A model generated the notes under the pieces. It was not told the DNA's origin. It searched no databases and saw nothing but the letters and a program-made list of their open reading frames with translations. A stretch of DNA of 50,710 bases from Candidatus Binatia bacterium (GTDB taxonomy: Bacteria > Desulfobacterota > Binatia > HRBIN30): positions 1 to 50,710 of the forward strand of contig JAOAHD010000012.1 of the NCBI GenBank assembly GCA_026415395.1, in the 5' to 3' direction. This document shows, one piece after another, positions 1-8,169 of the stretch. Both the position numbers and the translations under genes were made by a program. Position 1 is the stretch's first letter; each line of letters starts with the position of its first letter.

Positions 1-29
1 GTGGGCTCGGAGATGTGTATAAGAGACAG
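1..29 (+). other. Sequencing adapter remnant (Nextera/Tn5 mosaic end)
   Basis: Bases 1-29 read as the tail of the Illumina Nextera read-2 adapter and end in the 19-bp Tn5 mosaic end (AGATGTGTATAAGAGACAG at bases 11-29). This is library sequence, not genome. It means the window begins at a contig end and that any protein read from an ATG at base 15 is chimeric. Confidence 0.96.
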
Positions 30-257
30 GAGTTCAACCACACAGTACTGTACATGGTGCGCCGCCAAGAAAGTGTTGTGCAAGCGCGCATCGTGATCTG
101 GATTGCCCTGCTGGCCTTAGCTCGAAAATTCATCGTGCTCGACATCAGCACGACGAGCCCCGAGCACATGTTCGGCCTTGCCGCCATTACAGTAGCCCTC
201 GGTGTTACCCTATGGTTATCCGGCAGGGGGCAGACCGCGCCTTCGTCGAATGTCTGA
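30..257 (+). CDS. PsiE-family membrane protein, 3' fragment
   Basis: The frame is open from the contig edge to a TGA at 255-257 and gives about 75 residues. It has two hydrophobic segments flanking the motif ARKFIVLD (IVIWIALLALARKFIVLD, then AAITVALGVTLWL). From memory, this matches the C-terminal half of the phosphate-starvation-inducible PsiE family, small inner-membrane proteins of unclear function. The 5' end is missing because the contig begins with adapter. The stop overlaps the ATG of the next gene by 8 bases, so the two are probably co-transcribed. Assignment rests on one motif and the hydrophobicity pattern. Confidence 0.6.
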   Translation, partial: EFNHTVLYMVRRQESVVQARIVIWIALLALARKFIVLDISTTSPEHMFGLAAITVALGVTLWLSGRGQTAPSSNV

Positions 258-1962
258 ACACCTAGCGGGTGAAACGTTAGTGCTGGTGGCGGCAAGCGCC
301 ATCGGCGTGTGGTTGTGCGCGCGCCTGCGCTTGCCGGTGGTGTTGGGCTACCTCCTCGCCGGGTTGGTGGTCGGACCGCACGGGATGCATTTCGTTGGCG
401 AAACGTCCGGCGTGCGTTTTCTCGCCGAGTTGGGCGTGGTTTTTCTCATGTTCACCATTGGCCTGGATTTTTCCCTGACCACTCTGTGGGGGGCTCGACG
501 GGCGGTGTTTGGTGCTGGCACGCTGCAGGTGGGTTTAACGACTCTCGCCGTTACACTCGGTAGTTTGCTCGCGGGCTTGGAGCTGGACCAAGCGATTTTG
601 ATTGGCGGCGCCGTCAGCATGTCCTCTACCGCTCTGGCCCTGAAGCAGCTCGGCGACCAAGGGGAACTGTTCACCCACTACGGTCGCATCGTGGTGGGCA
701 TCTTACTTTTTCAAGATTTGGCAACGTTGCCCTTCCTCGTGCTCGTTGGCCTGCGGGCCACCCCGACTCCCGTGGCTGGGTGGGAGATCGTGTCGGCCTT
801 TGCCTTGGTCAGCGTCGCCATTCTGTTCGTGGCCGTTTTCGGCCGCCCGCTGTTGCATGGACTGCTGGGTACCGTGGCGCGGATGCGCTCGAACGAACTC
901 ATGTTGCTCACCGCGCTGCTGCTCGCGCTGGGCACCGGTTTTGCGGCGCGTGCTCTCGGGTTTTCCACGCCCATTGGCGCTTTTCTTGTCGGAATGGTTT
1001 TGGGCGAGACCGACTTCCGCCATCAGATCGAAGATGACGTCCGCCCGTTTCGGGAACTCTTTTTGGGCTTGTTTTTCGTTACCGTAGGCATGACGATCGA
1101 CACGCCATCGTTTCTTTCTGCTTGGCCGAGCGTCCTCGGGTGCACGGCGCTGTTTATTGTGGGCAAGGCATTGTTAGTTGTCCTGGTTGGAACGTTCGCC
1201 CGCTGGTCGCGTGGAGTCGCCGTGCGCACCGCGTTGATCCTTGCTCACGGCGGAGAGTTTGGTCTCTTACTCTTGTCCGAGGCATTCCAAGGCGAGTTGC
1301 TGCCAGCGCAGGTCGCGCAGCCGTTGCTCGGCGGCCTGCTCCTCAGTATGGCCGTGGCCCCGTTTCTAATCGGGCGCAACGAGCAGCTCGCCCGCCGCCT
1401 CGCAAGAGTGCGGCCGTCGAGTGCCGAGGAGGACCAAGAAGCCTGGGTACAAGCGGAGCACGAGCGGCTCGAAGGGCATGTCCTGCTCTTGGGCTGCGGC
1501 CGCGTGGGTCGGCTGGTGGCGGCGGTGCTCGAAGCAGCCGAGGTGCCGTACTTAGCTTTCGAGTCAGACCCTGCGCGGTTTCAAGAAGCCAAGCGCCAAG
1601 GCCACCGTGTAATCCTCGCCGATGCCGGGCGTTTGCGGCTTTTGGACGCCGCGGGCGTGGCACGCTGCAAGCTCATCGTGATGACTTTCAGTTACCCGCG
1701 ATTGGTCGAGCGCATCCTGCACCATGCCCGCGAGCGCAACCCGGCGGTGCCGGCGATTGTCAGCGCCAACGAAGAAACTGAGCTTCCGATGCTGGCGCAA
1801 GCTGGGGTAACCGCTGTGTTCCCAGAAAACCTGGCGGTTGGCCTGGCCTTGGGAAATCAGGCACTTTTGCTATTGGGCCGCTCGCACGAGGAGGCCGCGC
1901 GAGTGGTCACGGAGCTGCGCGCCTTGCTCAATCCGGAGTTAGCTGGCCACATCGGGGTGTAA
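250..1962 (+). CDS. Kef/CPA2-type monovalent cation:proton antiporter with RCK (TrkA-N) domain
   Basis: The protein has 570 residues if the ATG at 250 is used. That start gives MSEHLAGETLVLVAASAIGVW, which is typical for the family; an in-frame ATG at 202 adds 16 residues unlike family members. About 12-13 hydrophobic helices cover residues 1-380, with signatures such as GYLLAGLVVGPHG near the start. The C-terminal 170 residues form a Rossmann RCK domain with the nucleotide-binding motif GCGRVG followed by an acidic strand end (FESD). This architecture is that of KefB/KefC/YbaL-type antiporters, gated by NAD(H) or related ligands. It sits in the inner membrane and overlaps the psiE-like fragment by 8 bases. 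The substrate (K+ or Na+) cannot be decided from sequence. Confidence 0.9.
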   Translation: MSEHLAGETLVLVAASAIGVWLCARLRLPVVLGYLLAGLVVGPHGMHFVGETSGVRFLAELGVVFLMFTIGLDFSLTTLWGARRAVFGAGTLQVGLTTLAVTLGSLLAGLELDQAILIGGAVSMSSTALALKQLGDQGELFTHYGRIVVGILLFQDLATLPFLVLVGLRATPTPVAGWEIVSAFALVSVAILFVAVFGRPLLHGLLGTVARMRSNELMLLTALLLALGTGFAARALGFSTPIGAFLVGMVLGETDFRHQIEDDVRPFRELFLGLFFVTVGMTIDTPSFLSAWPSVLGCTALFIVGKALLVVLVGTFARWSRGVAVRTALILAHGGEFGLLLLSEAFQGELLPAQVAQPLLGGLLLSMAVAPFLIGRNEQLARRLARVRPSSAEEDQEAWVQAEHERLEGHVLLLGCGRVGRLVAAVLEAAEVPYLAFESDPARFQEAKRQGHRVILADAGRLRLLDAAGVARCKLIVMTFSYPRLVERILHHARERNPAVPAIVSANEETELPMLAQAGVTAVFPENLAVGLALGNQALLLLGRSHEEAARVVTELRALLNPELAGHIGV

Positions 1963-2083
1963 GCCACAAGGGTCCGCTATGGTTGTCAAAACACGCACGT
2001 CCATGCATTTTGCCCTGGGGTCATGCCGTGCTGACAGGAAGGGCCCAGCGAGACTCTGAATCCAACGTCGAGAGGTTGATTGC

Positions 2084-2794
2084 ATGACATCAGAACGCGA
2101 CCGTAGAATCGTGTTGATTGCGCCCCCGGGGGCAGGCAAAAGCACGCAAGCCACACGCTTGGCAGAGCAGCTCGGAATTCCTTGGATTTCTACCGGGGAG
2201 CTGCTGCGTGCGGCCGTGCGCGACGGCACGCCTCTAGGACAAGCGGCCAGAGGGTATATGGACCGTGGGGAGATGGTGCCGGACGATGTGGTGATCGCAC
2301 TCGTGCGCGAGCGACTGGCGAGCCCCGACTGTCAAAACGGCTTCATCTTGGATGGCTTTCCGCGCACGACCGCACAGGCCGAAGCTTTGCGCGCCGCTGG
2401 GGTGACCCTCGATTACGTGATTGAACTAGACCTCGACGACGCTGAAGCCATCCTGCGCCTCAGCGGACGCCGAGTGCACCCTGCCTCAGGTCGTACGTAC
2501 CATGTCGTGTTCCATCCCCCCAAGGTGGCAGGCAAGGACGATGTCACGGGAGAGGATCTGGTCCAGCGGGCCGACGACAGCGAGGAGGCCGTGCGCACCC
2601 GACTTCAAGTGTACCGGCAGCAAACGGAACCCGTGGTGCGATGGTACCGCCAGTGGGCCGCACTGAACGACCCACAAGCGCCCCGGTATTACCGAGTATC
2701 GGCTGCTGGTACGCCCGATGAGGTCGCGGCGCGCTTAGCTGCGGTGCTTCAGCCGGGCGGAGAGCAGGCTCGCGCTGCAGCCTCGCCGGCCTAA
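2084..2794 (+). CDS. adk: Adenylate kinase
   Basis: The 236-residue protein begins with a P-loop, APPGAGKST (residues 13-21), where most bacterial Adk have GKGT. The NMP-binding part ([10 protein letters not shown]) and the signature FILDGFPRT follow. The LID region has GRRVHP...[12 protein letters not shown] and is of the non-zinc type, since no four-Cys motif is present. It catalyses ATP + AMP to 2 ADP in the cytoplasm. The length exceeds the usual 214-220 residues because of a C-terminal tail of about 20 residues rich in Ala. An ATG at 2084 follows a GAGAGG-like ribosome-binding site. A cytidylate/UMP kinase identity is less likely given the LID sequence. Confidence 0.92.
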   Translation: MTSERDRRIVLIAPPGAGKSTQATRLAEQLGIPWISTGELLRAAVRDGTPLGQAARGYMDRGEMVPDDVVIALVRERLASPDCQNGFILDGFPRTTAQAEALRAAGVTLDYVIELDLDDAEAILRLSGRRVHPASGRTYHVVFHPPKVAGKDDVTGEDLVQRADDSEEAVRTRLQVYRQQTEPVVRWYRQWAALNDPQAPRYYRVSAAGTPDEVAARLAAVLQPGGEQARAAASPA

Positions 2795-2852
2795 CCCTGA
2801 GCGCAAAGAGTACGAGGGAAATGGTCGCGCTCCCCAGCGCGGCCGGCAGCGA

Positions 2853-4259
2853 GTGGTGAAGGCGCCCGAACGATCCATCGAGAACGGTCACCCGGGCACA
2901 GCGGAACCTTCGCTGGCCCATGCCTTACTCGCTGCCCGCCGATTTTTACAAATCACTTGGGCGTTTGCGGCCGCCGTTCCCCGCTTTCTTTGGCTGCGGT
3001 GGCAACTGCGCGGGCAAAGCGACGCGAGCGCCCGCGCCCTGGGGCGCACCTTGGTCCACTTGTGCAGCCGCTTGGGGGCCACGTTCATCAAGATCGGGCA
3101 AATTGTGTCGAGCCGCAGCGACTTGCTGCCGGCAAGCTTCGCGCGCGAACTTGCGGCTCTGCAAGACCGCGTGCCGCCGTTTCCATGGGCAACGGTGCGG
3201 ACCATCGTGGAAACCGAGTTGGGCCGCCCCCTGGCCGAGTTGTTTGCCGAATTTTCCGACGAGCCGGTGGCTGCCGCTTCGGTCGCGCAAGTGCACCGGG
3301 CGGTGTGGCGCGACAGCGGAGAAATCGTGGCGGTCAAGGTGCGGCGGCCGGACGTGTTGGAAAAGATCCAGCTCGACCGCGCGGTGCTCCTGTTTTGCAG
3401 TCGGTGGCTGGAACGTTTGTTTCCCTCCCTGCGGCTGGTTTCGCTGCACATGCAAATGGCGCAATTTTGTGATGCCGTCGAACGGCAGGTGCACTTCGAG
3501 AACGAAGCGCGCAACAACGAACGCTTTCGCGCCAACTTTGCTGGCGATCCTGACATCTCCTTTCCGCGCCTGCTGCGCGAAGCATGCACCGATGCGGTGC
3601 TGGTGATGGAGTTCATCGACGGCTTGCAGGAGGCCGACTTGGACCACGCCGCTCTCGATCGCAACCGCATTGTCGCTGCCGGCGTGCGTTGCGTCGGCAA
3701 GATGGTGTTCGAGCACGGCTTCGTGCACGCGGATTTGCACCCGGGCAACCTGCGCTTCCTTCCGCCGGGGAGGATCGTGCTGCTCGATCTCGGTTTGGTC
3801 GGAGAACTCACACCGGCAGATCGGCAGATCACCGCCGAAACTTTGCTAGCTTTGGTGCAGGGCGATGGCCGGCGCGTGGCGCGCTTGTTTTACGACAATG
3901 CGCCGTTTCGCAACGTGCCGGACTACGCCGCATACGAACACGAGATGGAGCAGTTGGTCGGCGAGCTTCGTGGCCGCAGCTTAGCGTCGGCGGAGTTTTC
4001 CCGCGACATCGCCAAGATTTTCGACGTTCTTCGGCGCCATCGCGTCCAAGCGCGCGGGCACATGACCATGGTGAATTTGGCGCTCATGACCGCGGAGGGT
4101 TTGGGCAAGCGCCTCGACCCCTCATTGGTGCTGGCCGAGGCAGCCCTCCCCTACCTGCTTGCCGGAGTTGGCGGCACCGAAGCGCGAACGCCCGACTCAC
4201 CCCTGCCCTTGCATACTCCCTTCGCTAGCAGCGAGAGCGGCACGCAGCTTCGCGGCTAG
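2853..4259 (+). CDS. AarF/UbiB/ABC1-family atypical protein kinase
   Basis: A GTG start at 2853 gives 468 residues. The family's KxGQ motif is present as FIKIGQIVSSRSDLLP, followed by the Ala-rich loop AAASVAQVHRA, the VAVKVRRP lysine strand, the catalytic-loop sequence HADLHPGN and the metal-binding LLDLG. Known members support ubiquinone or other quinone biosynthesis and lipid homeostasis by ATPase activity at the membrane. At 468 residues it is shorter than E. coli UbiB (546), and the two C-terminal transmembrane helices of UbiB are not evident. The last 63 bases overlap the 3' end of the convergent HIT gene. Whether the quinone is ubiquinone or menaquinone is not shown here. Confidence 0.88.
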   Translation: MVKAPERSIENGHPGTAEPSLAHALLAARRFLQITWAFAAAVPRFLWLRWQLRGQSDASARALGRTLVHLCSRLGATFIKIGQIVSSRSDLLPASFARELAALQDRVPPFPWATVRTIVETELGRPLAELFAEFSDEPVAAASVAQVHRAVWRDSGEIVAVKVRRPDVLEKIQLDRAVLLFCSRWLERLFPSLRLVSLHMQMAQFCDAVERQVHFENEARNNERFRANFAGDPDISFPRLLREACTDAVLVMEFIDGLQEADLDHAALDRNRIVAAGVRCVGKMVFEHGFVHADLHPGNLRFLPPGRIVLLDLGLVGELTPADRQITAETLLALVQGDGRRVARLFYDNAPFRNVPDYAAYEHEMEQLVGELRGRSLASAEFSRDIAKIFDVLRRHRVQARGHMTMVNLALMTAEGLGKRLDPSLVLAEAALPYLLAGVGGTEARTPDSPLPLHTPFASSESGTQLRG

Positions 4260-4637
4260 CTCGGCAAGCTCTTGCGGGTCGCCCGCTTGCCGCGCATGCA
4301 GGCGCAGGGGCTCGCCCTCCGCACGGGGCATCAAGTGCATGTGGTAGTGGAATACCGTTTGGCCGGCGGCAGCCCCGTTGAGTTGGAACACCATGAGCCC
4401 AGCAGGGCGCACCACCGCGCGCAAGGCGTGCGCGACTTTTTTGGCCACTGCCGCGACCGCCACGAGAGCCGCAGCATCGGCTTCGAACAAGTCGGCGTAG
4501 TGCGCCTTGGTAACCACCAGGGTATGTCCGGCGCTGACGGGAAAAATGTCGAGAAACACAATGACGCACTCGTCCTCGTACACGCGATGCGCGGGGGCCT
4601 CCCCGCGAACAATCTTGCAAAAGATGCACGATTGCAT
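4197..4637 (-). CDS. HIT-family nucleotide hydrolase/transferase
   Basis: The 146-residue protein opens with CIFCKIVRGEAPAHRVYEDE, the standard HIT/HINT N-terminus with a CxxC zinc pair (C4, C7). The catalytic histidine triad is HYHMHLMPR at residues 97-105 (HxHxHxxPR). HINT-type proteins hydrolyse adenosine phosphoramidates or Ap4A-like dinucleotides in the cytoplasm. Family members are usually 110-145 residues, so this one is full length. The C-terminal 20 codons overlap the end of the aarF-like gene on the opposite strand, an unusually long convergent overlap. The physiological substrate is unknown. Confidence 0.93.
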   Translation of the reverse strand: MQSCIFCKIVRGEAPAHRVYEDECVIVFLDIFPVSAGHTLVVTKAHYADLFEADAAALVAVAAVAKKVAHALRAVVRPAGLMVFQLNGAAAGQTVFHYHMHLMPRAEGEPLRLHARQAGDPQELAELAAKLRAALAASEGSMQGQG

Positions 4638-4967
4638 GCCCGACTGCCTACTTCGTTTGCGCGCGCCAAGCTAGCCTGGTCTATGTTGCCCGCTCCTCAC
4701 CATGGGCCACTCGCCTAACTGGGCGCCAGAGGTGCCTAGGCGCTCTCTTGGATTCTGGCATGCCTAGCTGCGAGCATCGTGCACCCCTTCCGCTTCGGCA
4801 TCCACTTCCACTCCGGCTAGCACCGTGCTCGAGCCAAAAGCAGCCGCGGATCCGCGGCTTTGCGCGGTTGTTGCCGGCACGGAGAGACTTGCCCGCACCA
4901 CCCAACGGGACACCAAACGCGGAGCGCGTGTGACCAGTGCCTCTCCGGGTGCGCGGTGAACGACGAG
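4638..4967. other. Intergenic region with an 18-bp perfect palindrome
   Basis: This 330-bp stretch lies between the start of the HIT gene and the end of the beta-helix protein gene, both on the minus strand. It must hold the HIT promoter, but no convincing -35/-10 pair was found. A perfect 18-bp palindrome, AGCCGCGGATCCGCGGCT, lies at 4842-4859. It could be a stem-loop ending the transcript of an adjacent gene or a dimeric protein site; neither flank is T-rich enough to call it an intrinsic terminator. No conserved coding potential was recognised. Confidence 0.5.
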
Positions 4968-6470
4968 TTACTTGCCTGGCCAGGGTCTCCAGAGCCGCCG
5001 GACGCCGAACGCAGCGAGGCCTGCCGACAGCGCCGCCAAGCCCCACAGCGGAGCGACCGGCACCGGAGCCGCACTCCCCCAGAGCGTTTCGTACGCACCC
5101 ACGTCGCAGCGCAGCCCTTGGGGGCGGCCGATCCCACGCTGATCGGCCGCGACCGGGGCGTTGCTCATGTCCATGCACTGCCCGAGCGGCACGCCATCGA
5201 TCGCCACACTGCCAGCAAAGAGCGCATGCGTGTCGGTCGGACCGCCATAGTTGGCGAGGGGTCCAAGATTGAGCTGCGTCGAGGTGACTTGAGTGAACGA
5301 ACTGCAGCTCGCATCGGTGGCGAGGTTCACTCCACTGGCCGTTACAGCTCCACTGCAATTGCTCGAGATGTTGTCTCCCACGATCGAATTCCGCACGGCA
5401 AAGCTGCCCGACGCCCCGTTGTTGTTCTGGATCCCCCCACCAGCCGCGTTGTTCGCCACCGTAACGAAGCTCGCAGTCACCGTGCCGCTGGGGTCGTTCA
5501 AGATGGCGCCTCCCATACCCATAAAGGAGAAGTTGGCCGAAAGAGTACAATTCAACAACATCAACTGCCCAATGTTGTAAATGCCGCCGCCAAACCAGGC
5601 CGCGTTGTTTGCGATCGTGCTGTCGACAATGCTTGCAGTGCCGTTGTTCCAAATGCCGCCGCCTATGTTGGTTGGAGGTACAACAAGGGCATAGTTGTTA
5701 GCCACAGTGCTACGCTCGATCGTCAGGATGACTCCCTGGCCATTGGCGATTCCTCCGCCGAGCCCCTGGGAGAGATTGCCGATCACCAGGCTATCGGTCA
5801 TGCGCACCGTGCCGCTGGACGGCCCGGCCGCAATTCCTCCGCCTTCGGCCATCGCGAAATTCTCCTCGATCCTGCTGTTGCGGAGCAGCAAAGTGGCCCC
5901 AGGAGCCACCAACACACCGCCGCCGGTGGGGTCGGAACCGCCGGACCCATCGGCGCACCCGAAAGAGATCGCGACGCCACTCAGCTTCAACACTGCGTTG
6001 TTCTGGACGTGGAAGATGCGAAACTCACCCGCAACACTTCCGCCGTCGGGGTCACAGTCGAGCTGAAAATCGCGCGCGACCAGTGTATTGTTCCCTTGGA
6101 TGGTGACTGTGCTTCCTGTGGTGACGTCGAGGTCGTCCTCATCCGCAGCATTCTCGTCTCCGTTGTTTGGGTCCCGCGATAACGTATACGTTTGCCCGGC
6201 CTGCAACACGATGGTGTCAGCTCCTGAACCCGCACCGCAATCGCTCGACCCGCTTTGATTGTCGTTGTTGGCATTGATCACCGCCTCGCGTAACGAGCAT
6301 TCGCCGTTCGTGTTGCGCTCGTCGGCCGTCGTCGTAACCGAAATGGTGGCGGCTCCTGCCGGCAGGCACCCGAGGAAGCAAATCAGCCCACAAAAAAACG
6401 CCGCTGTGCCTAGGCTCACTCGCAGCACGCGCTCGTCGCTAACCCGTAGGCGACACTTGCTAGCCCGCAT
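4968..6470 (-). CDS. Secreted CSLREA-domain parallel beta-helix protein with C-terminal anchor
   Basis: The 500-residue protein starts with a basic, hydrophobic signal peptide (VSLGTAAFFCGLICFLGCLPAGA). The CSLREA motif follows (ECSLREAVINAN, about residues 57-68). The middle is built of short beta-helix turns rich in GGGI and N/S ladders (GGGIANGQG, GGGIWNNGT, GGGIYNIGQ), as in right-handed parallel beta-helices. The end has the choice-of-anchor-Q-type pattern (GGPTDTHAL, AADQRGIGRP, CDVGAYE). A C-terminal hydrophobic helix and basic tail (PLWGLAALSAGLAAFGVRRLWRPW) resembles IPTL/PEP-CTERM sorting signals. It is probably exported and surface-anchored or processed. A good Shine-Dalgarno (AAAGGAGAAAGG) precedes the ATG at 6470. 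Ligand unknown. Confidence 0.85.
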   Translation of the reverse strand: MRASKCRLRVSDERVLRVSLGTAAFFCGLICFLGCLPAGAATISVTTTADERNTNGECSLREAVINANNDNQSGSSDCGAGSGADTIVLQAGQTYTLSRDPNNGDENAADEDDLDVTTGSTVTIQGNNTLVARDFQLDCDPDGGSVAGEFRIFHVQNNAVLKLSGVAISFGCADGSGGSDPTGGGVLVAPGATLLLRNSRIEENFAMAEGGGIAAGPSSGTVRMTDSLVIGNLSQGLGGGIANGQGVILTIERSTVANNYALVVPPTNIGGGIWNNGTASIVDSTIANNAAWFGGGIYNIGQLMLLNCTLSANFSFMGMGGAILNDPSGTVTASFVTVANNAAGGGIQNNNGASGSFAVRNSIVGDNISSNCSGAVTASGVNLATDASCSSFTQVTSTQLNLGPLANYGGPTDTHALFAGSVAIDGVPLGQCMDMSNAPVAADQRGIGRPQGLRCDVGAYETLWGSAAPVPVAPLWGLAALSAGLAAFGVRRLWRPWPGK

Positions 6471-6962
6471 CGTCCCGTTCCTTTCTCCTTTCCCGCCTCC
6501 ATGCTGGGCCGAGTGGAACGTCGGCGAACCTGCAATACGGGTAAGGCGTAAGCAGCAGCGGCCCAGGGCATGAATACTCGACTTGAACTATTGTTCCGCA
6601 CAGTCCTCCTCGACCTTGAGGGCCGCGAGCCCGGGGCTGCTGGGGAAGTGACCCGCAGGGTACGTCACTCGTCGCCTACTACGGATTGCCGCCACCAGTC
6701 AAGCGAAAACTGCGGCAGAACCGTTATCAGGATTGGGGAGCAGAGTTCTCGAATAGGGCGCTGGCTTCGGAGCGAGCAATAGGGGCAAGGGGATCGCGAG
6801 CGTTAATCGCGAAGGACACGATCGTGCGGCCACCAGCCGGTCGCCCCCCCCACGCGAGTGTGGCGGATGGCAACAGCGTGCCGTGGATGTGCACTCCCTT
6901 GGGTCTTCGATGAGCAAGCGCCCAGGTTGACAACTCTGCGCCACATCAGCGAAACGGAAGCC
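6471..6962. other. Divergent intergenic region
   Basis: This 492-bp region separates the minus-strand beta-helix gene from the plus-strand dipeptidase and should contain both promoters. A run of eight C lies at 6844-6851. No tRNA, convincing open reading frame, riboswitch or clear promoter was recognised. The only strong signal is the Shine-Dalgarno of the beta-helix gene, immediately above 6470. Confidence 0.5.
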
Positions 6963-8123
6963 GTGAAGTGGTTCTTGCTCGCGGTTGGGGCCGCGCTGGT
7001 GTTGATCGGGGCAACGGTGTTGTACATGCTCCCGAATGCGGTGGACCGCCGCTTCAACCGCATTCTCCCTGCCGACCCTTACCCAGTGCGCGACGACGTC
7101 CGTACTTGGTTTCAGGGCTTGTTTGTCGCCGACCTGCATGCCGATACGCTGCTGTGGCAGCGGGAACTTGGCGTGGAAGCCGATCATGGGCATGTCGACC
7201 TACCCCGCTTGCTGCGCGGCAATGTGGCCCTCCAGGTGTTCACCGCAGTCACTAAAGTCCCAACCGGTTTAAATTACGAAGCGAACGACGCTCATTCGGA
7301 CATGATCCGTTGGCTTGCGGTCATCCAGCGCTGGCCCTGGCCCACGTGGAACAGCTTGCTGGAACGCGCACTGTACCAAAGCGAACGCTTGCGGGTGGCT
7401 GCCGAGGCGGCGCACGGTCAACTGCTTCTCGTCCGCAACCAGCAGGACTTGCAAGCCCTGATGGCCGAGCGACAGCGAGGCCGCGGGGTGGTAGGCGCCG
7501 TGCTCGGCGTCGAGGGCTTGCATTGTCTCGAAGGGCGAGCGGAAAACCTCGAGCGCCTTTACGAAGCTGGCTACCGCGCCGTCGGCCTCGCGCACTTTTT
7601 CGATAATGAAATCGGTGGCTCGGCCCACGGTCAGGAAAAGGGCGGGCTTACGGCGTTGGGAGCCGAGGTGGTTCGCCGCGCCGAAGCTCGCGGCATGATT
7701 ATTGACCTCGCCCATGCCTCACCCGCGCTCTTTGCCGACGTCATTGCGCGAGTGACCCGGCCGCCGATTGTCTCCCACACCGGGGTGAAGGGGACGTGCG
7801 GTTCGGTGCGCAACCTATCGGACGAACAGCTACGCGCCGTGGCGGCGAAAGGCGGCGTGGTGGGCATCGGGTACTGGGACGGCGCTGTGTGCGAGCCCAA
7901 GCTAGCGAACGTCGTGCGCGCGATTGTTTATGCCGTGCGCTTGATCGGTGCGGAACATGTGGCGCTTGGCTCGGATTTCGATGGTGGAACCACGACGCCG
8001 TTCGACACCACCGGGATCGTCCAACTTGCCCAAGCCTTGCTGGATGCGGGACTCACCCGACCGGAAGTGGCCCTGGTCCTCGGTGGCAATGTGCAACGGC
8101 TCTTTGCTCAGTTGCTACCGTGA
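6963..8123 (+). CDS. Membrane dipeptidase (renal dipeptidase family M19)
   Basis: With a GTG start at 6963 the protein has 386 residues. It opens with a single hydrophobic anchor (KWFLLAVGAALVLIGATVLYM), which argues for this start over in-frame codons further upstream. The metal-site signature DLHADTLLW (the family's DxHxD) is near residue 50, VVGAVLGVEG follows, and SHTGVKG and GSDFDGG complete the M19 zinc-site pattern. The family cleaves dipeptides, including some with D-residues, at a binuclear zinc centre. The N-terminal anchor places the catalytic domain outside the inner membrane. The ribosome-binding site is weak (GGAAG only 2 bases before GTG), so the start is the least certain part of this call. 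Confidence 0.88.
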   Translation: MKWFLLAVGAALVLIGATVLYMLPNAVDRRFNRILPADPYPVRDDVRTWFQGLFVADLHADTLLWQRELGVEADHGHVDLPRLLRGNVALQVFTAVTKVPTGLNYEANDAHSDMIRWLAVIQRWPWPTWNSLLERALYQSERLRVAAEAAHGQLLLVRNQQDLQALMAERQRGRGVVGAVLGVEGLHCLEGRAENLERLYEAGYRAVGLAHFFDNEIGGSAHGQEKGGLTALGAEVVRRAEARGMIIDLAHASPALFADVIARVTRPPIVSHTGVKGTCGSVRNLSDEQLRAVAAKGGVVGIGYWDGAVCEPKLANVVRAIVYAVRLIGAEHVALGSDFDGGTTTPFDTTGIVQLAQALLDAGLTRPEVALVLGGNVQRLFAQLLP

Positions 8124-8169
8124 ACAGGCGCCAAACCGCGAACGAGGGCCATGAGGATGGGAGGATGCG

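Noticed and set aside
15-257. Complete small membrane protein starting MYKRQ
   Set aside because: The first five codons are library adapter. Only the part from base 30 is genomic, and it is the 3' fragment of a psiE-like gene.
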